NCBI RefSeq assembly: GCF_019799965.1 | Contig: NZ_JABGCJ010000006.1 | Location: forward strand, 246,768-310,767 | Reading direction: 5' to 3' | Length of the DNA stretch: 64,000 nt | Source: Modestobacter italicus | GTDB lineage: Bacteria > Actinomycetota > Actinomycetes > Mycobacteriales > Geodermatophilaceae | In this document: piece after piece, positions 17,483-25,709 of the stretch | Position numbering within the stretch: the first letter of the stretch is position 1 | How the letters are laid out: each line of letters begins with the position of its first letter | Notes under the pieces: generated by a model | Told to the model about the DNA's origin: nothing | Seen by the model: the letters and a program-made list of their open reading frames with translations, nothing else | Databases searched by the model: none | Translations under genes and position numbers: made by a program

Positions 17483-17551
17483 GGCAAGGATCCCGGACAC
17501 CCTTGATCTCCTGCCCGGGCGCAGCGGCCGCGCTCGGGCGACCGAGGCACC

Positions 17552-17599
17552 GAACGCAGTCAGCCGATGCGACGTCCGTCGCATCGGCTGACTGCGTTC
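17552..17599. terminator. Long perfect hairpin before the recX 3' end
   Basis: A perfect 22-bp inverted repeat (17552-17573 with 17578-17599) around the loop GTCC. It lies 23 nt beyond the recX stop and probably terminates recAX transcription. It is longer than needed for a terminator and less GC-rich than its surroundings. Confidence 0.7.
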
Positions 17600-17622
17600 C
17601 TGGGGTCGGCAGACCGCCCAGG

Positions 17623-18747
17623 TCAGGGCAGGTCGTCGGCGGGCAGAGCACCTGGAGGTGGCCGCAGCCGGCCGACCGGCCGGGCGAGCCCCTCCCCCAC
17701 CTCTGCGGCCGGGTCCAGTCCGCCGGCGGGGGCGGCTGCGCCGGCGCGTGCCGCAGCCCGCGCGGCAGAACGCTCGCGGGACCAGGGCACCGGGGAGGGC
17801 GCGTCCGGGTCGTCGTCGGCGAGCGGCTCGTCGACCTCTTCCTCCGCCGCGGAGGCTGCCGTGGCGCCCCGCCGCCAGGAGCTGCCGCGACCGCCGTTGC
17901 GCGAACTCCCGAACGAGGAGTTGCCGAACGAGGACCGGCGGGCAGCAGGCGCCTCGTCGGTCGAGTGGCCCACGGAACTGGCATCGTCCGCGGCAGCGGC
18001 CGGTGCGTCGTCCGCGGCGTCCTCGGCCCTGAGCTCCTCGGCCAGGGCGTCGAGCGCCTCGCGGACGACGTAGCCGGCCAGTCCGCCGCCGTAGCCCTTG
18101 CGGGCGAGCATGCCGATCAGGCGGCGCTCGGCGGTGACCCGGTCGAGGCGGCGCATCGCCGTCATCTTCCGCGCCACCAGCGCCCGGGCAGAGTCCCACT
18201 CGTCCTGCGGGTCGACCTCGGCCACCGCGGCGGCCGCCACCTCGTCGTCGACGCCCTTGGCCCGCAGCTCTGCGGTCAGCGCCCGGCGGGCCAGCCCCCG
18301 ACCGGACTGCCGGGAGGTGACCCACGCGGCGGCGAACGCCGCGTCGTCGATCAGACCGACCTCGGTGAACCGGTCGAGCACCGCGGCCGCGGCGTCGGCC
18401 GGCACCTCCTTCTTGGCCAGCAGGTCGGCCAGCTGCTTACGGGTCTTCGCGGCGCCGGTGAGCGCCCGCAGGCAGATGCCGCGGGCAACGGCCTCCGGGT
18501 CCTCCATCTCGGCGGGGCCATCGGCGTCGTCGCCGGCCGTGGAGCTGCGGCTCCACTGCGGCCCGGAGCTGCGCTTGCCACGGCCCCGGGAGCCGCCCGT
18601 CGACCCGTCGTCCGGCCCGCCCGATCGGGCTGCCGCGTCCGGGCGACCGGTACGGCGCCGGCCGGACCGGCGGCCTGCGCCGCCGGTCCGGCCGGCGTCG
18701 TCTCCGAAGCCGCCGCCCTGGCTCTCGCCGAAGAGCGTGTCGGACAC
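17623..18747 (-). CDS. recX: Regulatory protein RecX with long terminal extensions
   Basis: RecX binds RecA filaments and limits their activity. The core RecX three-helix repeats occupy about residues 80-245 (ARGICLRALTGAAKTRKQL, VPADAAAAVLDRFTEVGLID, GLARRALTAELRAKGV, RRLIGMLARKGYGGGLAGYV). The protein is 374 residues against roughly 170 for the mycobacterial protein; the excess is an N-terminal Gly/Arg/Ser-rich region of about 80 residues and a C-terminal low-complexity tail of about 125 residues with SSFGNSSFGSSRNGGRGSS. GTG 18747 begins 8 nt after the recA stop codon with no ribosome binding site, so it depends on recA translation. Confidence 0.92.
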   Translation of the reverse strand: MSDTLFGESQGGGFGDDAGRTGGAGRRSGRRRTGRPDAAARSGGPDDGSTGGSRGRGKRSSGPQWSRSSTAGDDADGPAEMEDPEAVARGICLRALTGAAKTRKQLADLLAKKEVPADAAAAVLDRFTEVGLIDDAAFAAAWVTSRQSGRGLARRALTAELRAKGVDDEVAAAAVAEVDPQDEWDSARALVARKMTAMRRLDRVTAERRLIGMLARKGYGGGLAGYVVREALDALAEELRAEDAADDAPAAAADDASSVGHSTDEAPAARRSSFGNSSFGSSRNGGRGSSWRRGATAASAAEEEVDEPLADDDPDAPSPVPWSRERSAARAAARAGAAAPAGGLDPAAEVGEGLARPVGRLRPPPGALPADDLP

Positions 18748-18755
18748 CGGGACGA

Positions 18756-19790
18756 TCAGAAGTCGGCGGGGGCAGCCGCGGCCTCGGCCGGCGCGGTGAC
18801 CCCGATGCCGAGCTTCTCCTTGATCTTCTTCTCGATCTCGTCGGCCAGGTCGGGGTTGTCCCGCAGGAAGCCGCGGGCGTTCTCCTTGCCCTGGCCCAGC
18901 TGGTCGCCCTCGTAGGTGTACCAAGCGCCGGACTTGCGCACGAAGCCCTGTTCCACGCCCATGTCGATCAGGCCGCCCTCACGGCTGAAGCCCTGGCCCC
19001 AGATGAGGTCGAGCTCGGCCTGCTTGAACGGGGCGGCGACCTTGTTCTTCACGACCTTGACCCGGACCCGGCTGCCGACGGCGTCGGTGCCCTGCTTGAG
19101 GGTCTCGATCCGGCGCACGTCCAGGCGCACCGAGGAGTAGAACTTCAGCGCGCGGCCACCGGTGGTGACCTCCGGGGAGCCGTAGACGACGCCGACCTTC
19201 TCGCGCAGCTGGTTGATGAAGATCGCGGTGGTGCCGGAGTTGTTCAGCGCACCGGTGATCTTCCGCAGCGCCTGGCTCATCAGCCGGGCCTGCAGGCCCA
19301 CGTGGCTGTCACCCATCTCGCCCTCGATCTCGGCGCGGGGCACCAGGGCGGCGACCGAGTCGATGACGATGACGTCGAGTGCACCGGAGCGGATCAGCAT
19401 GTCGGCGATCTCCAGTGCCTGCTCACCGGTGTCGGGCTGGCTGACCAGCAGCGCGTCGGTGTCGACACCGATCGCCCGGGCGTACTCGGGGTCGAGCGCG
19501 TGCTCGGCGTCGATGAAGGCGGCGATGCCACCGGCGGCCTGGGCGTTGGCCACCGCGTGCAGGGCGACCGTCGTCTTGCCGGAGGCCTCGGGGCCGTAGA
19601 CCTCGATGACCCGGCCGCGGGGCAGGCCGCCGATGCCGAGGGCGATGTCGAGGGCGACGGACCCGGTCGGGATGACCTTCATGGCCACCTCCGGCGAGTC
19701 GCCCAGTCGCATGACCGAGCCCTTGCCGAACTGCTTGTCGATCTGGGCGAGGGCCATGTCGAGGGCCTTGTCGCGGTCGAGCGTTGCCAT
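18756..19790 (-). CDS. recA: Recombinase RecA
   Basis: DNA strand-exchange ATPase and LexA coprotease. 344 residues with Walker A GPEASGKT at 66-73, Walker B-like [14 protein letters not shown], loop 2 region [16 protein letters not shown] and the usual acidic/Ala-rich C-terminus. No intein is present. ATG 19790 is preceded by AAGGTGG. A LexA box and -10 lie 115-140 nt upstream, so the gene is SOS-induced together with recX. Confidence 0.98.
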   Translation of the reverse strand: MATLDRDKALDMALAQIDKQFGKGSVMRLGDSPEVAMKVIPTGSVALDIALGIGGLPRGRVIEVYGPEASGKTTVALHAVANAQAAGGIAAFIDAEHALDPEYARAIGVDTDALLVSQPDTGEQALEIADMLIRSGALDVIVIDSVAALVPRAEIEGEMGDSHVGLQARLMSQALRKITGALNNSGTTAIFINQLREKVGVVYGSPEVTTGGRALKFYSSVRLDVRRIETLKQGTDAVGSRVRVKVVKNKVAAPFKQAELDLIWGQGFSREGGLIDMGVEQGFVRKSGAWYTYEGDQLGQGKENARGFLRDNPDLADEIEKKIKEKLGIGVTAPAEAAAAPADF

Positions 19791-19903
19791 GGTGGCCACC
19801 TTCGGATGTCGCTGTAGCGGGTCGTCGCCGACGCTAGGGCGGGGGTCTGACAGTTTCCGCGGGCCGGGCTCGTCTGTGGACGGGGACCGGACCTGTGGAC
19901 GCC

Positions 19904-19909
19904 ACGGTA
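19904..19909 (-). promoter_or_regulatory. recA promoter -10
   Basis: TACCGT on the minus strand lies 2 nt downstream of the LexA box, giving a leader of about 105 nt before ATG 19790. Confidence 0.5.
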
Positions 19910-19911
19910 TG

Positions 19912-19927
19912 CCGAACACCTGTTCGA
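19912..19927. promoter_or_regulatory. LexA (SOS) box of recA
   Basis: On the minus strand TCGAACAGGTGTTCGG, one mismatch to TCGAAC-N4-GTTCGA. It occupies the spacer of the recA promoter, so LexA binding would block transcription. Confidence 0.85.
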
Positions 19928-19973
19928 TTCCAGTGACACGCCGACATCGGCGCGTCCCGGGTGGCGCGAGGGG

Positions 19974-20363
19974 TCAGCGGGCGGAGCGGGCCTCGTCGGC
20001 GGCCGCCCGGGCGGCCCGCACGGCCGGCATCCGGGTCTCGACGAACTCGATCAGGCCGAGCAGGTGCGGGACGAGCTCGGCACCGGCGTCGGTGAGCCGG
20101 TACTCCACGTGCGGCGGGATCGCCGACCGCACCTCGCGGTGCACCCAGCCGTCCCGCTCGAGCGTCTGCAGGCTCTGGGCCAGCATCTTCTCGCTGACCC
20201 CCTCGATCCGGCGGCGCAGCTCGCCGAACCGGTGCGGGGACTCCGCCAGGGCCGACAGCGCCAGCAGCGACCACTTCCCGGTCACGTGCTCCAGCGCCTC
20301 GCGCGAGGTGCAGGCACGGCTGAAGACGTCGGCCACCAGCTCCTCGACCGCCTGCTCCACCAC
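19974..20363 (-). CDS. HxlR-family transcriptional regulator
   Basis: 129-residue MarR/HxlR-type winged-helix protein. The family blocks are visible: an N-terminal Cys (SRACTSREALEHVTGKW), LLALSALAESPHRFGELRRRI, SEKMLAQSLQTLERDGWVHRE and PPHVEYRLTDAGAELVP. HxlR members often respond to aldehydes, quinones or redox stress; the Cys near residue 18 could take part. Two adjacent GTG codons (20363 and 20360) follow GGGAGG. It is divergent from an NmrA-like reductase and a palindrome lies between them. Confidence 0.9.
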   Translation of the reverse strand: MVEQAVEELVADVFSRACTSREALEHVTGKWSLLALSALAESPHRFGELRRRIEGVSEKMLAQSLQTLERDGWVHREVRSAIPPHVEYRLTDAGAELVPHLLGLIEFVETRMPAVRAARAAADEARSAR

Positions 20364-20411
20364 ACCTCCCTCTGCCAGGACGACAGCCAGCGTACCGTCC
20401 AGCCCGACCGT

Positions 20412-20428
20412 ACTAACGATTCGTTAGT
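20412..20428. promoter_or_regulatory. Probable HxlR operator
   Basis: ACTAACGA-T-TCGTTAGT is a perfect 8-bp inverted repeat around one base, AT-rich in a GC-rich setting, in the gap between the divergent HxlR and reductase genes, about 34 nt before the reductase start. Confidence 0.7.
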
Positions 20429-20462
20429 GCACGCCTGACAGCTAGCACTCGGAGGAGCCACC

Positions 20463-21320
20463 TTGATCACCGTCACCGGAGCCACCGGCCACCTCGGCCG
20501 TCTCGTCGTCACCGGACTGCTGGACGCCGGCGTGCCGGCCGAGCAGGTCGTCGCCGTGGTCCGCAGCCCGGAGAAGGCCGCCGACCTCGCCGACCGCGGC
20601 GTCCAGGTCCGTCAGGCCGACTACAGCGACCCCGCCGCGCTGCAGACCGCCCTGCAGGGCACCGACCGGCTGATGCTGGTCTCCGGCAGCGAGGTCGGTC
20701 AGCGGGTCGCCCAGCACGGCAACGTCCTGCAGGCCGCGACGGCCGCCGGCGTCGGACTGGTCGTCTACACCAGCGCGTCGAAGGCCGACGACACCTCGCT
20801 CCCGCTCGCGCCCGAGCACATCGCCACCGAGCGGCTGATCGCCGACTCCGGCATCCCGGCGGTGGTGCTGCGCAACAACTGGTACCTGGAGAACTACGAC
20901 GACCAGATCCGGACGGCGGCCGAGACCGGCGAGGTCGTCGGCAGCTCGGGCAGTGGCCGCATCGCCGCGGCCACCCGTGCCGACTACGCGGCCGGGGCGG
21001 TCGCCGTCCTCGTCGCCGACACCCCGGAGCCGGGCGTCCTGGAGGTCGGTGGCGACGAGGCCTTCACCCTGGCCGAGCTGGCCGCCACCGTGGCCGCCGA
21101 GTCCGGCCGGGAGGTCGCCCACCGCGACCTGTCGGCGGCCGAGCACCTCGAGTTCCTGATCGGGCTCGGGCTGCCGCAGCAGACCGCCGAGTTCGTCGTG
21201 GGCCTGGACCAGTCGATCGCCCAGGGCGCACTGGACACCGGCAGCACCGCCCTGTCCACGCTCATCGGCCGGCCGACCACCACGCTGGCGCAGTACGTGC
21301 GCACCGTGCTCGGCCGCTGA
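20463..21320 (+). CDS. NmrA-like NAD(P)H-binding oxidoreductase
   Basis: 285-residue atypical short-chain dehydrogenase. The N-terminal dinucleotide-binding motif TGATGHLG is intact; VYTSASKAD stands where the classical SDR active site would be and the classical YxxxK is not obvious, which fits the NmrA/QorB-like quinone reductase group. TTG 20463 is chosen because GGAGGAG lies 5 nt upstream. Its divergent HxlR partner is the typical arrangement for a stress-inducible quinone or aldehyde reductase; substrate inferred, not shown. Confidence 0.88.
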   Translation: MITVTGATGHLGRLVVTGLLDAGVPAEQVVAVVRSPEKAADLADRGVQVRQADYSDPAALQTALQGTDRLMLVSGSEVGQRVAQHGNVLQAATAAGVGLVVYTSASKADDTSLPLAPEHIATERLIADSGIPAVVLRNNWYLENYDDQIRTAAETGEVVGSSGSGRIAAATRADYAAGAVAVLVADTPEPGVLEVGGDEAFTLAELAATVAAESGREVAHRDLSAAEHLEFLIGLGLPQQTAEFVVGLDQSIAQGALDTGSTALSTLIGRPTTTLAQYVRTVLGR

Positions 21321-21346
21321 GCACCGCGCCGTCCCGCCGGAGGAGC

Positions 21347-21541
21347 TCAGCGCTCCTTCGGCGGGACGTCGTACTCCTTGCAGATCTCCAGCCAGACCCG
21401 GCGCACCGGGACGCCGGCGTCGATCGCCTCGAGGGCGGTCAGGCCGCCCAGCTGACCGAAGACGTGGTCACGGGCCACGCTCTGCGACCGGATCGACCCG
21501 AACTGCCCTTCCATCCGGGCCCAGAACTCCTGCAGACGCAC
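21347..21541 (-). CDS. DUF3046 protein
   Basis: 64-residue small soluble protein matching the actinobacterial DUF3046 family: RLQEFWARMEGQFG, QSVARDHVF, LGGLTALEAIDAG and VWLEICKEYDVP. GTG 21541 is fixed by a leaderless -10 7 nt upstream. DUF3046 genes lie near recA in many actinobacteria (Rv2738c in M. tuberculosis). Function unknown. Confidence 0.88.
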   Translation of the reverse strand: MRLQEFWARMEGQFGSIRSQSVARDHVFGQLGGLTALEAIDAGVPVRRVWLEICKEYDVPPKER

Positions 21542-21548
21542 GCCGACG

Positions 21549-21554
21549 ACCGTA
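21549..21554 (-). promoter_or_regulatory. Leaderless -10 of the DUF3046 gene
   Basis: TACGGT on the minus strand ends 7 nt before GTG 21541. Confidence 0.55.
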
Positions 21555-21591
21555 CCCACCGCCGTCCACCCCGCGGCACGCCCGGCGGACC

Positions 21592-21597
21592 TAGGCT
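21592..21597 (+). promoter_or_regulatory. Leaderless -10 of the 37-residue membrane protein gene
   Basis: TAGGCT ends exactly 6 nt before ATG 21604. Confidence 0.55.
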
Positions 21598-21603
21598 GGC
21601 CGC

Positions 21604-21717
21604 ATGATCCCCAGCACCGGCTCGGCCACCTGGGACACCGTCGGGCAGATCGCCATCGCGCTGATGCTGGCGACCTCACTGGTGCTGATGGTCCGCCACT
21701 ACCGCAACCGGCGCTGA
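21604..21717 (+). CDS. Single-span membrane microprotein, 37 residues
   Basis: ATG 21604 opens a 37-residue frame with one clear transmembrane helix (IAIALMLATSLVLMV) and a basic C-terminus (RHYRNRR), predicted N-out/C-in. A TAGGCT -10 6 nt upstream of the ATG indicates a leaderless transcript, the same arrangement as at annotated neighbours. It is divergent from DUF3046, and its last 19 nt overlap the convergent MFS gene tail to tail. Function unknown. Confidence 0.6.
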   Translation: MIPSTGSATWDTVGQIAIALMLATSLVLMVRHYRNRR

Positions 21718-22973
21718 ACCCCGCGCCCCCAGACCAGCGCCAGCGGGACGACGAGCGCGGCCGAGACCGCGGCCACCAGCCCGAATCCGCCGAGCGCCAG
21801 CAGCGGTCCGCCGACCGCGCCGGCGACCGCCGCCCCCAGGCCCATCAGCAGGTCGGTGGCGCCCTGCGCGGTCGGCCGCAGGTCGGCGTCCACCGACTCG
21901 GTGACCATCGTGGAGCCGGCCACCAGCCCGCACGACCAGCCCAGGCCCAGCAGGAAGAGCCCGATGCCGAGCTGGACGGCGGCCCCGGCGGGCGCGGTGC
22001 CGGCGACCAGGGCGGCCAGCAGCAACAGCAGCCCGCCCAGGGCGACGGTCGCCGCCCGGCCGGCCCGGTCGGCGAGCCAGCCGACCACCGGCGAGAACAG
22101 GTACATGCCGGCGACGTGCACGCTGATGACCAGGCCGATCACCCGCAGCGTCGTCCCGTCGGCGGCGGCGTGGCCCGCGCCCATGTGCACCGGCGTCATG
22201 ACCATCAGCCCGACCATCACCGCGTGCGAGACGACCACCGCGGTCAGCCCGAGGCGGCCGCCGGGGGTCGCCCAGACCGCTCGCAGCGCCGCGCCGGAGC
22301 CGGTTCGCGGCGGCGGGCCGGCCGGTCCGGTCGTCGTCGCCAGCCGGCGGGCCAGCAGCAACGGGTCCGGCCGCAGCAGGAGCAGCGCGCCGAGGACGAC
22401 GACGGCGAACACCGCGATGGAGAGCACGAACGCCCCGCCCAGCGCCGGCAGCCCGAGCGCCCGGCCCAGCTCGTCACCCGGCCCGGCGAGGTTGGGCCCG
22501 AGCACCGAGCCGATCGTGGTCGCCCACACCACCAGTGACAGCGCCCGGCCGCGGTGCTCGGGCTCGGCCAGGTCGGCCGCCGCGTAGCGGGCCTGCAGTC
22601 CACTGCTGGTCGCGGCACCGAAGAGGAACAGGCCGACGAGCAGCAGCGTCAGCGACGAGAGCGCGGCCGCGGCGACGACCAGCAGCGCGCCGAGGACGGC
22701 CACGCCGTAGCCGAGCGCCAGGCCGGCCCGACGGCCGTGCCGGTCGCTGACCCGGGCCAGCGGCACCGCGACGAGGGCGGCACCCAGCACGCTGGCGGTC
22801 TGACCCAGCCCGGCGGCCGCGTCACCGCCGGCCACCTCGCGAGCCAGCAGGCCGCCCACGGTGATGCCGATCGTCACGCCCAGACCGCCCAGGGCCACTC
22901 CGGCGGAGAGCACCGCCACCGTCCGCCGCTGCACCGCGGCACGGTCGGCGGTCACCAGCGGGGTCCCGGTCAC
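21699..22973 (-). CDS. MFS transporter
   Basis: 424-residue major facilitator with about 12 hydrophobic segments. The loop after helix 2 (ARVSDRHGRRAGLALGYG) matches the MFS signature, with a related loop in the second half (VVGWLADRAGRAATVA), typical of 12-TM drug/sugar exporters. GTG 22973 has CAGACT (nAnnnT) ending 6 nt upstream. No adjacent regulator points to a substrate. Confidence 0.85.
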   Translation of the reverse strand: MTGTPLVTADRAAVQRRTVAVLSAGVALGGLGVTIGITVGGLLAREVAGGDAAAGLGQTASVLGAALVAVPLARVSDRHGRRAGLALGYGVAVLGALLVVAAAALSSLTLLLVGLFLFGAATSSGLQARYAAADLAEPEHRGRALSLVVWATTIGSVLGPNLAGPGDELGRALGLPALGGAFVLSIAVFAVVVLGALLLLRPDPLLLARRLATTTGPAGPPPRTGSGAALRAVWATPGGRLGLTAVVVSHAVMVGLMVMTPVHMGAGHAAADGTTLRVIGLVISVHVAGMYLFSPVVGWLADRAGRAATVALGGLLLLLAALVAGTAPAGAAVQLGIGLFLLGLGWSCGLVAGSTMVTESVDADLRPTAQGATDLLMGLGAAVAGAVGGPLLALGGFGLVAAVSAALVVPLALVWGRGVQRRLR

Positions 22974-23038
22974 GGCGCGAGTCTGCCGGACGCCCGGTCG
23001 CGCCGGCAGTCGGCGGACCGGGTCACCGACCCACGGCC

Positions 23039-23068
23039 GACCCGCCGGCGCCCGGGCACCGGCGGGTC
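23039..23068 (-). terminator. Terminator of the GH3 gene
   Basis: A perfect 10-bp stem (GACCCGCCGG with CCGGCGGGTC) and a 10-nt loop, 10 nt beyond the GH3 stop codon. Confidence 0.65.
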
Positions 23069-23077
23069 AGCGGGTGG

Positions 23078-25600
23078 TCAGCGGATGCGGACCGAGTCGG
23101 TCAGCCGGACGTCGTCCGACGCGGTGCCGACCAGCACCGGACGAATGCCGGCGGCGGGCTCCCACCGGTCCTTGCGGGCGTTCCAGACCGAGAGCTGACG
23201 TTCGTCGACCTGGATCGTCACCCGCTGCCGCTCCCCCGGTTCCAGGGTGACCCGGTCGAAGCCGGCGAGCTGGACGGCCGGTGTGCCCGCCGCCGAGCCC
23301 TGCCCCAGGTAGACCTGGGGCACCTCGGTGCCGGTCACGTCGCCGGTGTTGGTGAGCACGAACGACACCTCCATCCCGTCCCGACCGGTGCGGGTGCGCA
23401 GCCGCGAGTAGTCGAACGACGTGTACGACAGCCCGTGCCCGAAGGCGAACAGCGGCTCGGTGCCGGTCGCCTGGTACCACCGGTGGCCGACGTTCGTGCC
23501 CTCGGTGTAGGTCTGCTCGTCGGGCACGCCATCCCCGTCGGTGTCGGTGCCGGGGTAGTTGGCCGGGTCGCTGACCGGGGTCCGGGCCGGGTCGGCCGGA
23601 TAGGTCTGCGGCAGCTTGCCGGCCGGGTTGGCGGCGCCGGTGAGCAGGTCGACGGTGGCCTCGGCGCCCTCCTGGCCGGGGTACCACATCTGCAGCACGG
23701 CGGAGACGTCCGCGAGCCAGGGCATCAGCACCGGGTCGCCGGTGTTGAGCACGACCACCGTGCGGGGGTTGGCCGCCGCGACCGCGGCGATCACCTCGTC
23801 CTGGAAGCCGGGCAGTGCCAGCGACGCCCGGTCCTCGCCCTCGGTGCCCTCGTTGTAGCCGAAGACGACGGCGGTGTGCGCGCCCCGAGCGGCCGCCACG
23901 GCCTCATCGATCCGCTGCTGCCTCAGCTGCGGGGTCGTCCAGTGCAGCCGCAGCTGGACCGGCGCCGCCGCCGTCCCGGTGCCGCTGACCGTGAAGGCGA
24001 CCTGCTCACCGGCCGCGAGGTCGACGGTCCAGCTGTCGTTGAGGTAGCCGTCGGAGGTGGGGATCAGGCTGCCACCGAGGGCGCCGAACCGGTTCTGGGT
24101 GGACGCCACCTGCTCCTCCCCGACGGTGACCTGGGCGCCGGGCCCGGTGGTCTGCAGGTGGAACGTGTAGGTGCCGGCCTCGGGTGCGGTGACGGTGACC
24201 GCCTCGCTGAACTCCCCGGTCAACGCCGCGTCGCCGGTCCGGTCCAGCGGGGTGCCGCCGCCCAGCGCGGAGCCGGGCACCAGCTCGCCCTCCAGGTCCT
24301 CACCGGTCGCCCAGGTCACCTCGGCACCGGCGGCCGCGAGCACGTCGACGGTGCTTTCGACCGCACCGGCGTCGGGGTTCACCCGGGCGCTGCCGCCGCC
24401 GCCGATCAGCGGGGTGGCCGCCGTGGGGCCGACCACCGCCAGGCTGCCCAGCGCGTCCTCGGACAGCGGGAGCGTGCCCTGCTCGTTGCGCAGCAGCACC
24501 GCGCCCTCGGTGGCCACCTGCCGGGCCACCGCGGCGTTCTCCTCGACCGCCCGCTCGGGGTCGTCGGTCGCCCCGTCGAGCAGCCCGACCTGGTCCATCG
24601 CGGTCAGCACGCCGGTGACCGCGCGGTCCAGGGCGGCCCGCACCGGACGGGAGAGGTCCCGCTCGGTCACCCGCCCGTCGCCGTCCACGTCCTGGGCGAG
24701 CTCGGGGAAGGCCGCCGGCCGGGGCATCTCGACGTCCAGCCCGGCCACGAGCGCGTCGGGTCCGTGGATGGCGAACCAGTCGGTCATGACGAACCCGTCG
24801 AAGCCCCACTGCTCGCGCAGCACCTCGGTGAGCAGCTCGGCGTTCTCGCAGGCCTGCACGGAGTCGACCTGGTTGTAGGCGCACATCACCGCGCCGATGC
24901 CGGCGTCCACGACGGCCTCGAAGCCGGCGAGCTCGGTCTCGTGCAGCGTCTTCTCGTCGACGTGCACGTCGATGCCGGCGCGGCCGAGCTCCTGGTTGTT
25001 GGCCGCGTAGTGCTTGGCGGTGGCGATCACGCCGTGGTCCTGGATCCCGGCGACCTGCGGCGCGGCCAGCGAGGCGGTCAGCAGCGGGTCCTCGCTGAGC
25101 GTCTCGAAGTTGCGGCCGGCGTAGGGGGTGCGGACCAGGTTCATCATCGGCCCGAGCAGCACCTCCATGCCCAGCGCGTCGGCCTCCTGACCGAGCACCC
25201 CGCCGTAGGCGGCGGCCAGGTCCGGGGAGAACGTGGCCCCGAGGGCCACCGGCGCGGGCAGCGCCGTCGCCGGCTCCGCCGCCCGGACACCGGAGGGCCC
25301 GTCGGCCATGTCGAGGGTGGGGATGCCGAGCCGGGGCACCCCGGCCAGGGCTCCGGCGGCGCCGTTGCTGCCCGTCGTCCCGCCGAGCAGGCCGAACTTC
25401 TCCGGCACGGTGAGCTGAGCGACGAGTGCGGCGATCCGCCGGCTGTCCGGGTCGTGGTGCCCGTGCCCCTGGCCGTGCCCGTGGCCGGGGCCGTTGCCGT
25501 GCGGACCGGCGAGCGCCGGGGCGGCCCCGCCGGTGACCACCACGGCCGCGGCGGCGAGGGCGACGCCGGCGCGCAGGCGTCGAGTGCGGTGCGGTCTCAT
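23078..25600 (-). CDS. Secreted glycoside hydrolase family 3 (beta-glucosidase-like)
   Basis: 840-residue exported glycosidase. A signal peptide (LRAGVALAAAAVVVTGGAAPALA) is followed by a His/Gly-rich stretch (about residues 33-50, GNGPGHGHGQGHGHHD). The GH3 N-domain (IPTLDMADGPSGVR, RNFETLSEDPLL, TAKHYAANNQE) carries the catalytic nucleophile Asp274 in GFVMTDW. A PA14-like insert (EAGTYTFHLQTTGPGAQV) interrupts the second alpha/beta domain (VVLNTGDPVLMPW), and a fibronectin III-like domain closes the protein. AGGAG lies 6 nt before ATG 25600. Likely releases glucose or xylose from extracellular oligosaccharides; exact substrate unknown. Confidence 0.93.
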   Translation of the reverse strand: MRPHRTRRLRAGVALAAAAVVVTGGAAPALAGPHGNGPGHGHGQGHGHHDPDSRRIAALVAQLTVPEKFGLLGGTTGSNGAAGALAGVPRLGIPTLDMADGPSGVRAAEPATALPAPVALGATFSPDLAAAYGGVLGQEADALGMEVLLGPMMNLVRTPYAGRNFETLSEDPLLTASLAAPQVAGIQDHGVIATAKHYAANNQELGRAGIDVHVDEKTLHETELAGFEAVVDAGIGAVMCAYNQVDSVQACENAELLTEVLREQWGFDGFVMTDWFAIHGPDALVAGLDVEMPRPAAFPELAQDVDGDGRVTERDLSRPVRAALDRAVTGVLTAMDQVGLLDGATDDPERAVEENAAVARQVATEGAVLLRNEQGTLPLSEDALGSLAVVGPTAATPLIGGGGSARVNPDAGAVESTVDVLAAAGAEVTWATGEDLEGELVPGSALGGGTPLDRTGDAALTGEFSEAVTVTAPEAGTYTFHLQTTGPGAQVTVGEEQVASTQNRFGALGGSLIPTSDGYLNDSWTVDLAAGEQVAFTVSGTGTAAAPVQLRLHWTTPQLRQQRIDEAVAAARGAHTAVVFGYNEGTEGEDRASLALPGFQDEVIAAVAAANPRTVVVLNTGDPVLMPWLADVSAVLQMWYPGQEGAEATVDLLTGAANPAGKLPQTYPADPARTPVSDPANYPGTDTDGDGVPDEQTYTEGTNVGHRWYQATGTEPLFAFGHGLSYTSFDYSRLRTRTGRDGMEVSFVLTNTGDVTGTEVPQVYLGQGSAAGTPAVQLAGFDRVTLEPGERQRVTIQVDERQLSVWNARKDRWEPAAGIRPVLVGTASDDVRLTDSVRIR

Positions 25601-25709
25601 GAGCGACTCCTGTGTCGCGCCCAGGGCGACCCCGATGTCCCCCGGACCTGGAGGGCACCCAACCCGGCGCTCAGCGGGCGCACAACCACGGTTCCGGTGA
25701 GCGGGAGCG

